A stretch of DNA of 64,000 nt from the NCBI RefSeq assembly GCF_001905505.1, contig NZ_LIPG01000007.1, forward strand, positions 124,001-188,000, read 5' to 3'. Source of the DNA: Streptomyces sp. CB02058 (GTDB taxonomy: Bacteria > Actinomycetota > Actinomycetes > Streptomycetales > Streptomycetaceae). The notes beneath the pieces are model-generated. The model did not search any database, had not been told where the DNA came from, and worked only from the letters and a program-made list of their open reading frames with translations. Of this stretch, positions 1 through 8,344 are shown piece after piece (position 1 is the first letter of the stretch; each line of letters starts with the position of its first letter). Position numbers and translations under genes: made by a program.

Positions 1-309
1 GTGGAGGAACGGGTCCGTGTTCCCCAGGATCTCCAGATTGACCCGCAGAAACGCCGGATCCAGCCGGCGGCAGGCCCGCTCCACGGCTTCACCCAGCTGG
101 TCCATGTCGGACAGGAACGACAGCCGCTTCACCCTCGACAGGTCGGACAGCCGCCGCACATCCGGTTCGTCCACGAGGAGAACCGAGTATCCCGGCAGGA
201 ACTGCACATCGCCGATCACCGCGAACCCCGCCGTCAGCCGTCGCACGACCGTCGGGTTCTCCCCCTTCAGCGCCGCTCCGATCCGGTCCCTGCGCCACTC
301 ACCCGTCAC
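1..309 (-). CDS. HIT-family nucleotide hydrolase/transferase, partial (3' end outside window)
   Basis: The frame is open from a GTG at 309 to the window edge (103 codons). The product begins VTGEWRRDRIGAALKGENPT and continues through AGFAVIGDVQFLPGY, VLLVDEP and VNLEILGNTDPFLH. This matches the N-terminal half of the streptomycete HIT proteins annotated as diadenosine tetraphosphate hydrolases. The last visible residue is a His that would be the first His of the H-x-H-x-H catalytic motif, so the diagnostic triad itself is cut off. A cytosolic role in hydrolysing dinucleoside polyphosphates or nucleotide-amino adducts is inferred from the family only. It reads in the same direction as the kinase gene whose stop lies 40 bases upstream of this start. 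Confidence 0.72.
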   Translation of the reverse strand, partial: MTGEWRRDRIGAALKGENPTVVRRLTAGFAVIGDVQFLPGYSVLLVDEPDVRRLSDLSRVKRLSFLSDMDQLGEAVERACRRLDPAFLRVNLEILGNTDPFLH

Positions 310-349
310 GGCGCAAAACCTACAGGGCCCGCGGCAGTAAGCGGAGCCG

Positions 350-883
350 TCAGAGGTCCCGGGCCGGGAGACCGGCCAGGCCGGTGTCGCGCATGATGCG
401 GTCGACGGTGGAGGTGAGGCTGCTGTCGGCACCGATGACGGTCTCGATCGCACCGGGCAGCAGATCCATCTCCCGGTACCAGCTGCGTAGTTCCGGTTCG
501 CCCACCTCGTCGGCGATCGACTTGGTGGCGTGACGGACGAGTGTCTGTTCGAACGGCACGTGCAGGTAGTACGCATGGGTCGGGCCTCGGTGGTCGGCAC
601 GCAGCCGCGCGAGCATGGCGCCGTAGTGGTCGGCGTACAGGATCCCTTCGACCACGACGTGGAATCCGGCGTCCAGGGCATAGCGGGCGGTCACGTCGAT
701 CAGGCCGATGTTGGCGGCTCCCGGCCGGTCCCGTTCGCGCAGGACGAGGCGGCGGAGGTTGTCCTGGGCGACCAGGGCGACGCCACGGCCGAACGCGTCA
801 CGCAGGCCGCCCGCGACGCTCGACTTCCCCGACGCGCTGTTGCCGCGCAGGATGACGAGCCGGGTTTCCTCGGTACCTGCCAT
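350..883 (-). CDS. Small P-loop kinase (AAA_33-like)
   Basis: 177 aa. A Walker A motif, GNSASGKSS, lies at residues 14-22, straight after the first beta strand (RLVILR). This is the layout of small zeta-toxin/chloramphenicol-phosphotransferase-like kinases. The central FHVVVEGILY and C-terminal ATKSIADEVGE segments fit the strand and lid regions of that fold. The substrate cannot be told from sequence. The ATG at 883 puts the P-loop at its usual distance; the frame stays open to 964, and GTGs at 886 and 895 are alternatives, but the upstream part looks like non-coding Arg/Pro-rich translation. It is the first gene of a short leftward pair with the HIT gene. Confidence 0.75.
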   Translation of the reverse strand: MAGTEETRLVILRGNSASGKSSVAGGLRDAFGRGVALVAQDNLRRLVLRERDRPGAANIGLIDVTARYALDAGFHVVVEGILYADHYGAMLARLRADHRGPTHAYYLHVPFEQTLVRHATKSIADEVGEPELRSWYREMDLLPGAIETVIGADSSLTSTVDRIMRDTGLAGLPARDL

Positions 884-1225
884 CACGGTGGTCACGCTAC
901 CCGCCTGTCGCCGGGGATCGGGTCCCACAGCGTCGGACTTCCTCACTTCGGCGGACCCACCCACCTGTCATCGCGCCCCTCCCGCCTCCCCGGGGTGAGC
1001 CGCGACGGTTGCCCTTTGATGAAATATTAGCTTAGGCTTACCTAACTTTTGCATGAGGTGTCGAGTCCCGGCCGCACCCCACGCGCTGAGTGCGCGTCAC
1101 TCCGCACGCGGCCCGCCGTGACCCCGAGACCGCCGAACGACAGTGGACAGAAGGGCGTGGTCCCGGCCGCGTCCGCATACTGCGCGCACCTCACCGGAGG
1201 CGCACGTCCAGGGAGAACAGCACAC
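884..1225. other. Intergenic region with divergent promoters and an iron box
   Basis: 342 bases separate the leftward kinase gene from the rightward beta-propeller gene. The AT-rich core at 1014-1050 contains a 19-bp iron box (listed separately). The rest is GC-rich and shows no convincing reading frame or RNA fold. Confidence 0.6.
1027..1045 (+). promoter_or_regulatory. Iron box (DmdR1/IdeR-type operator)
   Basis: TTAGCTTAGGCTTACCTAA matches the streptomycete iron-box consensus TTAGGTTAGGCTCACCTAA at 17 of 19 positions. It lies in the only AT-rich patch of the intergenic region, about 180 bp before the ATG of the secreted propeller protein. Binding by an Fe(II)-loaded DmdR/IdeR repressor is inferred, so the downstream gene should be expressed under iron limitation. 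Confidence 0.8.
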
Positions 1226-2296
1226 ATGCCCACGCTCAACCCCCGTGTCCGCCGCGCGGCCGCGACCGCCGCGGCGCTCGCCGCCTGCGGCGCACTCACG
1301 CCCGCCGGCCCCGCAGCAGCGCAGACCACCACCCGGGCCGGCGCACACGTCACCTCGGTGCCGCTCGCCCAGGGGCTCTACCAGTCCGCCTACTCCGAGC
1401 GCAACGACGTGCTGTGGGCCACCTCTTCCGTGGGACAGCCGCCGGCCCCCACCACCGGGTCACGGTTGCTGAAGATCGACCCCGACACCCTCCAGGTGGA
1501 AGCGTCCTACACACCCCCCACCGACGGCACGATCGAGGCCGTGTACGGCATCGACGTGGACGATGAGCACAACACCCTCTGGGTCACCAACACCCGGAAC
1601 AACTCGGTCGCCGTCTACAGCCAGAGAACCGGCCGACACCTCGCCACCCGCCTCGATGTGAACCACTCCCGCGAGGTCGTCGTGGACGAGAAGCGCGACC
1701 TCGTGTGGGCGAGCGCCTTCGGCGACGGCTCACTCGTCGCCTTCGACAGCCGCACCCTCGAGGAGGTCAGAAGGGTCACCGTCGAGGGAAGCGGTCCGAC
1801 GGGCATCGCGGTGAACGAACGGACCGGGACGGTCTACGCCGCCGACTTCACCAACAGCCGGATCATCGAGGTCCGGGCCGGGTCCACGACCCCGCGGCTC
1901 ATTCCCACCGGTACCGGCCCGCTCTCGATCGCGCTGTCCGCCGACGGGAGAACGGCGTACACCGCCGACCAGGGATCGGGAACGCTCTCCGTCGTCGATC
2001 TGCGCGCCGGAGCCGTCGCGAAGACGGTGCCGACGGGCGAAGGCGCCAAGTCGGTGGCCTCCGATCCGTGTTCGGGCCAGGTCCTGGTCGTCAACCGGCT
2101 GGCGGGAAGCGTGTCCGTGGTGGACCCGCGTGCGGGAGACGTCGTGGAGACCGTGGCCACCGACGCGTACCCCAACCACGTCAAGGTGACCGACGACAGC
2201 ACCGCGTACGTCCTCGACAAGTCCGCTTCCGGGACCGCGGGCGAGGACGGACTGACCCGGATACGCCTCGGCAACGGAGCGCGCCAGGGCTGCTGA
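1226..2296 (+). CDS. Secreted YncE-like/YVTN seven-bladed beta-propeller protein
   Basis: 356 aa. Residues 1-32 form a signal peptide (RRAAATAAALAACGAL, then ending near PAAA). The rest is a chain of about seven propeller blades with YVTN-type repeats such as TLWVTNTRNNSVAVY, TVYAADFTNSRIIEV and TAYTADQGSGTLSVVD. The family includes E. coli YncE, a periplasmic protein induced by iron starvation through Fur. Its biochemical role is unsettled. The ATG at 1226 is chosen because the signal peptide starts there and AGGGAG lies just upstream; the frame is open back to 1049. The iron box at 1027-1045 suggests the same iron-responsive control here. No siderophore or heme genes flank it. Confidence 0.82.
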   Translation: MPTLNPRVRRAAATAAALAACGALTPAGPAAAQTTTRAGAHVTSVPLAQGLYQSAYSERNDVLWATSSVGQPPAPTTGSRLLKIDPDTLQVEASYTPPTDGTIEAVYGIDVDDEHNTLWVTNTRNNSVAVYSQRTGRHLATRLDVNHSREVVVDEKRDLVWASAFGDGSLVAFDSRTLEEVRRVTVEGSGPTGIAVNERTGTVYAADFTNSRIIEVRAGSTTPRLIPTGTGPLSIALSADGRTAYTADQGSGTLSVVDLRAGAVAKTVPTGEGAKSVASDPCSGQVLVVNRLAGSVSVVDPRAGDVVETVATDAYPNHVKVTDDSTAYVLDKSASGTAGEDGLTRIRLGNGARQGC

Positions 2297-2473
2297 CACG
2301 CGTGGGCGACGGACTCGGGGCGCTCCCAGCGCCGTCGCCGCGCGCAGGGCCTCTCCCCCTGCCGCGACACAGCCCGCAGGTCGGCGGGAGAGGGCGGTGC
2401 GGCGCCTAGTCTGGGAACCGCCCGAACCCCGGTGATCGCCGTACAGGCCCCACGGACAGGAGCCACCGACCTC

Positions 2474-3415
2474 GTGCCTCCCCCTCTCTCCCGTCGCTCC
2501 GCGCTCTGGGCGCTGACCGGACTCGCGGCTGTCCCGCTCTCCGGGTGCGCGACGGCCTCCCAGGACTCCGCGCCCCCGGCTCGCAGCGATGCGGGTCCTG
2601 CCGGTGGTGCGTCCCCGCCGTCGGCGAAGCCGGCGCGCACGAAGGCCTCCTTCGATGAGCTCGAGCAGAAGTTCGACGCCCGGCTGGGCGTGTACGCGAT
2701 CGACACCGGCAGCGGGCTGTCCGTCACCCACCGGCCGGACGAGCGTTTCGCCTATGCCTCGACCTGCAAGGCGCTGCTCGCCGGTGCCGTACTGGACGCC
2801 GTCACGGTCGCGCGTCTGGACCGGCGTGTGCGCTACGGACGCGACGAGCTGGTCGCCAACTCCCCGGTCACCGGGAAGCACGTCGACGCCGGAATGACAC
2901 TGCGTGAGCTCTGCGATGCAGCGATCCGCCACAGCGACAACACCGCGGCCAATCTCCTCTTCCACGAGCTCGGCGGGCCCCGCGGTCTCCAGGACGCGCT
3001 CCGCGGCCTCGGCGACCGTACGACGCGCTGCGATCGCTACGAGACCGAACTCAGCGAAGCCGCGCCCGGCGATCCCCGCGACACCAGCACACCGCGTGCC
3101 CTTGCCGCCGGTCTGCGCGCCTACGCCCTCGGGAATGTCCTCGGCGCGAAGGAGCGCGCCCTGCTGACCGACTGGCTCAGGCGCAACACGACCGGAGACG
3201 ACGTCATCCGCGCGGGTACCCCGGACGGCTGGGTCGTGGGGGACAAGACCGGCACGGGCGGTTACGGGACCCGGAACGACATCGCCGTGCTCTGGCCGCC
3301 GGACTCCGAGCCCGTCGTTCTCGCCGTGCTCACCCGTCGCGAGACCCGGGACGCGGTGCACCAGGACGCGCTGATCGCCGAGGCGGCCCGCGTCGCGCTC
3401 TCCGCCCTCGCCTGA
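2474..3415 (+). CDS. Class A beta-lactamase, predicted lipoprotein
   Basis: 313 aa from a GTG preceded by AGGAG. Residues 7-25 form a lipoprotein signal peptide with lipobox LSGC (Cys25), so the enzyme is predicted to be membrane-anchored outside the cell. Class A motifs are in order: STCK at residues 96-99 (Ser70 and Lys73), SDN at 154-156 (SDN loop 130-132), ETELS from residue 190 (Glu166 region of the omega loop) and KTG at 258-260. The product hydrolyses beta-lactams. At the position equal to Asn170 of the usual ExxLN motif the residue is Ser, which is unusual and could alter the deacylation water site. No regulator lies next to the gene. Class assignment is firm; the substrate range is unknown. 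Confidence 0.9.
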   Translation: MPPPLSRRSALWALTGLAAVPLSGCATASQDSAPPARSDAGPAGGASPPSAKPARTKASFDELEQKFDARLGVYAIDTGSGLSVTHRPDERFAYASTCKALLAGAVLDAVTVARLDRRVRYGRDELVANSPVTGKHVDAGMTLRELCDAAIRHSDNTAANLLFHELGGPRGLQDALRGLGDRTTRCDRYETELSEAAPGDPRDTSTPRALAAGLRAYALGNVLGAKERALLTDWLRRNTTGDDVIRAGTPDGWVVGDKTGTGGYGTRNDIAVLWPPDSEPVVLAVLTRRETRDAVHQDALIAEAARVALSALA

Positions 3416-3425
3416 GAGCCGCCGT

Positions 3426-3812
3426 TCAGGGGCGGTAGCGGAGCGGGTGGTCCGCTGGAACCTCGGTCAGCACGATGCGGTGGCCGTCGGGGTCGGCGAT
3501 CCACATCTCGATGAGCCCCCATGGCTCGCGGACCGGCGGCCTGAGGACGCGCGCTCCTCGTGCCGAAACCTCCTCGTGCGCCGCCGCGCAGTCGGCGACC
3601 TGCATCCAGAGTTGCAGCGTCTCCGCCGGTGGGGCCTCCGAACGGCCCGACACCTCGAGGAACCCCCCGCCGAGGAAGTACACCGTCCCGCGCTCGGGGC
3701 CGGTGCCGAACTCCCTGTAGACGGCGAGCCCGAGCGTCTGTCCGTAGAACTGGCGGGAGGCATCCGGGTCGGCGGGCTTCAGCAGCACCCGGCTGCTCAG
3801 TACATGCACCAT
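3426..3812 (-). CDS. VOC-family (glyoxalase/bleomycin-resistance fold) protein
   Basis: 128 aa from the ATG at 3812 (a GTG at 3818 is also possible). The protein is a single VOC unit with two beta-alpha-beta-beta-beta modules. The first is RVLLKPADPDASRQFYGQTLG, and the second ends IEMWIADPDGHRIVLTEVP, the usual DPDGHRIEL signature. Members are metal-dependent lyases, dioxygenases or drug-binding proteins; the ligand here cannot be told. It ends 10 bp from the beta-lactamase stop in convergent orientation. There is no evidence of a shared function. Confidence 0.8.
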   Translation of the reverse strand: MVHVLSSRVLLKPADPDASRQFYGQTLGLAVYREFGTGPERGTVYFLGGGFLEVSGRSEAPPAETLQLWMQVADCAAAHEEVSARGARVLRPPVREPWGLIEMWIADPDGHRIVLTEVPADHPLRYRP

Positions 3813-3881
3813 GGTCACGACCCTACGTGTGCGGGCGTTGATCCCCGTGAGGACAGGGCGGGCGTGGCCGCACCAGGAGGT

Positions 3882-4325
3882 TCAGGATGCCTCGACGGCA
3901 GCCTTGATCCGCTGCCCGAACGCAGGGGCGTCCTTCCGCGCGGCGGCGACGGCGAGTCCGACCAGGAGCTTGCCCACGCGGTGGCCTTCCAGGTCGTTGA
4001 AGATCCGCACCCTCGTCCGGCCATCGGCCAGGGACTCCAGGTCGTACCCGCCTTCCCTGGCCGTGACGAGGTTGGTCGACAGCTCGTTCCAGCGGATTCG
4101 GGTAGGGGCGACGAGCTCGCTGATCCTGAATTCCCGCTGTGTCGTCATACCGGCGTCCTTCACCGTGCTGCGGAAGACGGTGCCCACCTCCGTGGGACCG
4201 GCCGGCGTCCTGGAGATCTCCTGGACACGCGGGCTGAACTTGGTGTCGTTCTCGCCGTCCGCCAGAAAGGCGAAGACCTCCGCAACGGGACGGTCGATGT
4301 CGACCGTCGCCTCGAACCGGGACAT
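3882..4325 (-). CDS. SRPBCC-family (polyketide cyclase/START-like) protein
   Basis: 147 aa, starting MSRFEATVDIDRPVAEVFAFLADGEN, the standard first strand and helix of the Bet v1/SRPBCC fold. The GGYDLESLADGRTRVRIFNDLEG segment is the late antiparallel strand pair, and the C-terminal KLLVGLAVAAARKDAPAFGQRIKAAVEA is the long closing helix. The cavity probably binds a small hydrophobic ligand; the ligand is unknown. GAGGAG precedes the ATG at 4325. The 293-bp gap before the next gene upstream shows no clear feature beyond a presumed promoter. Confidence 0.8.
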   Translation of the reverse strand: MSRFEATVDIDRPVAEVFAFLADGENDTKFSPRVQEISRTPAGPTEVGTVFRSTVKDAGMTTQREFRISELVAPTRIRWNELSTNLVTAREGGYDLESLADGRTRVRIFNDLEGHRVGKLLVGLAVAAARKDAPAFGQRIKAAVEAS

Positions 4326-4618
4326 GGGGACTCCTCTCGTGCGACGGGCAGGAGCCCGCTGCGCGGCACACCCGTCGTGACGCTGCCTCCCAGCATCCGC
4401 GCCCGTGGGCCGCTCGGCAGCCCGTCGGGCGGATCCGGCGCGCAATCGGGTGTCTCCGGCTCCGCCGGCGCGCACGTCGGCCTTCGGCAGCGGCATGCGC
4501 GGTCCGGCGGACATGGGGTTCCGCCGGACCGCGGGCGTGCTCGTCGATCGACGCGTCCTGTTCGACCTCGCGTGCGCGAGAAGGGTTGTACGGGATCGGG
4601 CACGGGACGCGATCCGGC

Positions 4619-5554
4619 TCAGTGCGCGATCGTGTCGATCAGCTCGCGTGCACCCTGACGCAGCAGGGCGACGGCCACGGAGGTGCCGAGCGTGGCGGGG
4701 TCGAGAGGGCCGGCCCACTCGTGTGCGTTGAGCACGGTCTTTCCGTCGGGCGTGAACACGCAGGCGCGCAGGGAGAGGTCTCCGTTGCGCTGGGACTTGG
4801 CGTATCCGGCGATCGGGGAGTTGCAGTGTCCCTGGAGTACGTGGAGGAACATGCGCTCGGCCGTGATCTCCCGGTAGGTGCCGGGATGGTTGAGCGCGGA
4901 GACCATGTCGATGGTGTTGGTGTCGTACTCACGGCACTGCAGGGCCAGGACGCCGGCGCCGATCGGGGGACAGATCGTCTCGGGTGGCAGGACCTCGCTG
5001 ATCACGTCCGGTCGGCCGATACGGTGGAGGCCCGCGACGGCCAGGAGGAGCGCGTCGGCCTCCCCGTCCGCCAGCTTCGCCAGTCGCCGGTTGGCGTTGC
5101 CCCGGAACGGGACGCACGTCAAGTGGGGATGTGATGCCGCGAGTTGGGCGACACGGCGTACGGATGACGTGCCGATGCGGGTGCCGTCGGGGAGCTCGTC
5201 GAGTGTGAGCCCCTCCGGATGGACCAGGGCGTCACGGATGTCGTCGCGCTCGAGGAAGGCGGCGAACGTGGTCCCGGCGGGCAGCGGGCGGTCGGCGGGG
5301 ATGTCCTTCACGCAGTGGACGGCGAGGTCGGCCTTCCCTGCCAGCAGGGCCGCGTCGACCTCCTTGGTGAAGGCACCCTTGCCTTCGACCTTCGAGAGGT
5401 CCCCCATCCATTTGTCGCCCGTGGTCCTGACGGGTACGACCTCGGTGGCGGTGTCGGGGTACAGGGCGGCCAGTTCGGCACGGACGCGCTCCACCTGGGC
5501 GAGGGCCATGGGAGAGTCGCGCGAGACGATGCGGATCAGCTCAGGGGCGGACAT
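4619..5554 (-). CDS. hemC: Porphobilinogen deaminase (hydroxymethylbilane synthase), second-type paralogue
   Basis: 311 aa, full family length. It joins four porphobilinogen units into hydroxymethylbilane for tetrapyrrole (heme, B12) synthesis. Visible signatures: RIVSRDSPMALAQ at the N-terminus; KGAFTKEVD near residue 58; VHCVKDIP with catalytic Asp84; GTSSVRRV; RGNANRRL; and Cys244 in LQGHCNSPIAGYA, which carries the dipyrromethane cofactor. The gene stands alone, without hemA or hemD, unlike the main streptomycete hem operon. This fits the second copy (hemC2) found in several Streptomyces. The ATG at 5554 gives a start aligned with other family members. Confidence 0.88.
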   Translation of the reverse strand: MSAPELIRIVSRDSPMALAQVERVRAELAALYPDTATEVVPVRTTGDKWMGDLSKVEGKGAFTKEVDAALLAGKADLAVHCVKDIPADRPLPAGTTFAAFLERDDIRDALVHPEGLTLDELPDGTRIGTSSVRRVAQLAASHPHLTCVPFRGNANRRLAKLADGEADALLLAVAGLHRIGRPDVISEVLPPETICPPIGAGVLALQCREYDTNTIDMVSALNHPGTYREITAERMFLHVLQGHCNSPIAGYAKSQRNGDLSLRACVFTPDGKTVLNAHEWAGPLDPATLGTSVAVALLRQGARELIDTIAH

Positions 5555-5977
5555 GGGGCCAACGATAGTCCGCCGACGGCGAATGGAGGACGTGCGGCAC
5601 CGATCGCCCTTCCGCTTTCGTGCGGCATGTTTCCCCATGTCTCCGAGGGGGGCGCGTCGCATACTCACCACCGTCGAATTCAAGCCGCGTTGGAGCGCTG
5701 TTCCGCTTCGGCCGCGCACAGCGGTCCGTTTGCGGCCTCCATGCGATAAATCGCTTTCCACCAGGGCATATTGACACCTCATTGCCGAGCACCGACTGCA
5801 TATGCCGCAATAGGGCGGGCGGAGCCGGGTCGAGCGCGTGTCCGGGATCGGTCACAGTTGGCCGATTCCACGTCATGCACCCTTGCCTCACTCCCCCGAG
5901 GACTGTCAGGCCCTCCCGGAGATCCCTAGCATGACCCCACACCGACACTGATTTCTCTCAGAACCGCGAGGGACTGA
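5555..5977. other. Divergent intergenic region, no gene seen
   Basis: 423 bases between leftward hemC and the rightward methyltransferase. It is less GC-rich than its surroundings around 5620-5810. A TTGACA hexamer occurs at 5771-5776, but no acceptable -10 follows at 16-19 bp. Frames across it have non-streptomycete codon use. It presumably carries the two divergent promoters. Confidence 0.5.
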
Positions 5978-6793
5978 ATGAGCAACGGGGACACCTCCAT
6001 TCCGAAGAACATCGACGTGAACGTACCGAGCGTCGCGCGGATGTACGACTACTACCTGGGCGGCAAGGACAACTACCCCGCCGACCGGGTCGCGTGCGAG
6101 GAGCTGCTGGAGGTCGTGCCGAGCACCAAGGTCCTGGCGGTGAACAACCGGCGGTTCCTCCGGCGGGTCGTGCACCACCTGGCGTCCGAGTACGGCATCC
6201 GTCAGTTCATCGACCACGGATCCGGCCTCCCGACGCAGGACAACGTGCATCAGGTCGCGCAGTTGGTGGACCCCGGCGCGCGGGTGGTCTACATAGACAA
6301 CGACCCGATCGTGCTGGCCCACGGCAAGGCCATACTCGAGGAGAACGACAGGACCGCCGTCATCCAGGCGGACATGCGGGACACCGAGGGGATTCTCGGC
6401 CACCCGGAGGTGGAACGGCTCATCGACCTCGAGGAGCCCGTGGCCGCCCTGTTCGTGTCCGTGCTGCACTGCATTCCGGACAAGGACGACCCCGCGGGTC
6501 TGGTGCGCAGGGTCGCGGACAGGCTGGCGCCGGGAAGCTTCCTCGTCGTGTGCCAGCTCGTGAGCGAGGACGCCGCCACCCGCGACTTCGTCACGGACTT
6601 CATGGCCAGGAGCACCGGGAACCAGTGGGGGCGGGTGCGCCGGCAGGACGACGTACGCGACTTCCTCGACGGGCTGGACGTGCTGGAGCCGGGCCTGGTG
6701 GAGGTGTCGACGTGGCGGCCGGACTCGGATCTGGCGCCGAAGCAGGCCACCCAGGAGTGGATCGAGTACGGCGGCGTCGGCCGCAAGTGGTGA
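5978..6793 (+). CDS. PF04672-type S-adenosylmethionine-dependent methyltransferase
   Basis: 271 aa. The N-terminal signature PSVARMYDYYLGGKDNYPADR is diagnostic of the actinomycete Methyltransf_19 (DUF574) family. It is followed by a Rossmann SAM-binding strand, IRQFIDHGSGLPTQDNVHQVA, then VVYIDNDPIVLAHG (acidic ribose-binding residue) and the motif VLHCIPD. The usual substrate of the family is unknown; most members are expressed in many copies across streptomycete genomes. GAGGGA lies before the ATG. A paralogue sits at 14346-15152 in this window (see that entry). Confidence 0.85.
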   Translation: MSNGDTSIPKNIDVNVPSVARMYDYYLGGKDNYPADRVACEELLEVVPSTKVLAVNNRRFLRRVVHHLASEYGIRQFIDHGSGLPTQDNVHQVAQLVDPGARVVYIDNDPIVLAHGKAILEENDRTAVIQADMRDTEGILGHPEVERLIDLEEPVAALFVSVLHCIPDKDDPAGLVRRVADRLAPGSFLVVCQLVSEDAATRDFVTDFMARSTGNQWGRVRRQDDVRDFLDGLDVLEPGLVEVSTWRPDSDLAPKQATQEWIEYGGVGRKW

Positions 6794-6884
6794 CGCGGGC
6801 GCTCAACCGCTCCGTCTGAGCGGGACGAGGCAGGCGCGGCGGACGAGTGGGGGCAGGCGCCCGGGACCGGAGCGGTGGAGCCGC

Positions 6885-7793
6885 TCAGCTGTAGCGCTCC
6901 AGCGCCTGCCTCAGAAGGTCCTTGCTCGCCGCCGGACTCGGGGACTGCGCGCTGAGGGAGTCCAGGATCCAGCGGTATTCGTCCGTGCTCTCCTGTTTGT
7001 TCACGGAGGTGGCGTTCGTGAGGTGCTCGATGTACGCGACGTCGGGCAGCCCCTCCATGGCGAATCGCAGATAGGTGATGCCGTTGCCCGGCGACGTGTG
7101 GGCGGTCACGTCGAAGGGCGCCACCTGCACGATCACATGGGGCAGTTCGGTCATGTCCAGCAGATGGGCGAGCTGGTCCCGCATCACCGCGGCGCCGCCC
7201 GTCGGGCGCATCAGCACCGCCTCGTCCAGCAGCACCCAGAGCTTGGGAGCATCGGGGCGCCGCAGCAACTCCTGCCGTTTGAGGCGCAGCTCGACACGCC
7301 GCCTCGTGACGTCCTCCGATTCGAGGGCGTGGCCTGAACGCACCACCGCGTAGGCGTAGTCGGTGGTCTGCAGCAGCCCCGGGACGTAGTGCCCCTCATA
7401 CGTACGGATGGACGAGGCGGCCTCCTCCAGTCCCACGAGCGGCTCGAACCAGTCGGGCAGCACATCGGCGTAGTGGCGCCACCAGCCACGCTGCCCCGCC
7501 CTGCGCACCAGCTCGAGGAACTCGGTGGTGCGGCCGGGATCGGCCACGCCGTACAGGGCGAGGAGATCGACGGCGTCGCGTTCCTTGCACGGGGAGTGCC
7601 CCGTCTCCATGCGGCTGATCTTCGCGGTGGAGCAGCGGATGCAGGAAGCGGCCGCCTCGGGGGTGAGTCCCGCCTCGCTGCGCAGCCGTCGCAGCTGTGC
7701 GCCCAGAACCAGTCGCAGGGCGGTGGGACTTGCCGCCGCGACCGGGGCGAGCGCCGGCTGCCGTAACGGCTGAAGCGGTTCGATTCCAGGCAT
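6885..7793 (-). CDS. XRE-family helix-turn-helix regulator with DUF5753 (WhiJ-like)
   Basis: 302 aa. Residues 29-85 form a Cro/C1 HTH (LGAQLRRLRSEAGLTPEAAA and ISRMETG). Residues 95-290 form the DUF5753 domain, with WFEPLVGLEEAASSIRTYEGHYVPGLLQT as its hallmark. Proteins of this build control development and antibiotic production in Streptomyces and work with a small DUF397 partner and an AbaA-like ATPase, both of which are adjacent here. AGGAG is 5 bp from the ATG at 7793. The DUF397 gene lies 109 bp upstream on the same strand, so co-transcription is likely but not proven. Confidence 0.88.
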   Translation of the reverse strand: MPGIEPLQPLRQPALAPVAAASPTALRLVLGAQLRRLRSEAGLTPEAAASCIRCSTAKISRMETGHSPCKERDAVDLLALYGVADPGRTTEFLELVRRAGQRGWWRHYADVLPDWFEPLVGLEEAASSIRTYEGHYVPGLLQTTDYAYAVVRSGHALESEDVTRRRVELRLKRQELLRRPDAPKLWVLLDEAVLMRPTGGAAVMRDQLAHLLDMTELPHVIVQVAPFDVTAHTSPGNGITYLRFAMEGLPDVAYIEHLTNATSVNKQESTDEYRWILDSLSAQSPSPAASKDLLRQALERYS

Positions 7794-7902
7794 GCGGACT
7801 CCTGAGGACGGGCGTCGTGACGCCAGTGTGCCATCAGGAGCCCCCGGAGGTCCGGCCGGTACGGGAATGCCGTCCCGATTCAGCCGTTCACTCCCATGCT
7901 TT

Positions 7903-8139
7903 TCAGCCGCCCATGCCGTCGAAGTCGCCGTCCCTGACGCCCGCGAGGAATGCGCGCACCTCGGCGTCGGTGTAGACGAGGGCCGGCCCCTCGGGGTGCC
8001 TGGAATTGCGGACGGCCACTCCCCCGCCGGGCAGCACTGCCATCTCGACGCAGTTGCCGCTGGGGTTGCTGTGGCGGCTCTTCTTCCATTCCACGCCCGT
8101 CAGGGAGTTGGCGGGAACGCCGTTGTCGATGTTCTGCAT
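7903..8139 (-). CDS. DUF397 protein, partner of the XRE/DUF5753 regulator
   Basis: 78 aa. WKKSRHSNPSGNCVEMAVLPGGGVAVRNSRHPEGPALVYTDAEVRAFLAGVRDGDFD is a complete DUF397 domain (WxKSsyS, CVEvA, vRDSkdp, and the terminal W/F-x-AFl-gv segment). The ATG at 8139 is preferred because AAGGA sits nine bases upstream; an ATG at 8148 has the same sequence too close. The small acidic proteins of this family are thought to bind and antagonise the cognate XRE regulator. It is first in the leftward DUF397-XRE pair and divergent from the ATPase gene. Confidence 0.85.
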   Translation of the reverse strand: MQNIDNGVPANSLTGVEWKKSRHSNPSGNCVEMAVLPGGGVAVRNSRHPEGPALVYTDAEVRAFLAGVRDGDFDGMGG

Positions 8140-8344
8140 GCGGTCCATTCCTTGTCGGCTGTTGTGCGAACTGGCCTTGACGCACGGCCAGGCTCCGCCG
8201 CGGGTGAACAGATGTCCCCTGCTCACACCCCTGGGTGCAATTCCGGATGCAATTGCACTGCGCGGGCGGACGGCGAGGATACTAGTGGTCATCCGGCCCC
8301 CACGGCACCATCAACCGGCCTTCTGCGGAGGATGATCAGCGCTC

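Noticed and set aside
1730..3361. A 543-codon minus-strand frame over the propeller and beta-lactamase genes
   Set aside because: The plus-strand genes have signal peptides and intact motifs. The minus-strand product has none.
5771..5804. TTGACA as a promoter
   Set aside because: The only nearby -10-like hexamer (TATGCC at 5801) gives a 24-bp spacer, too long for a vegetative promoter.
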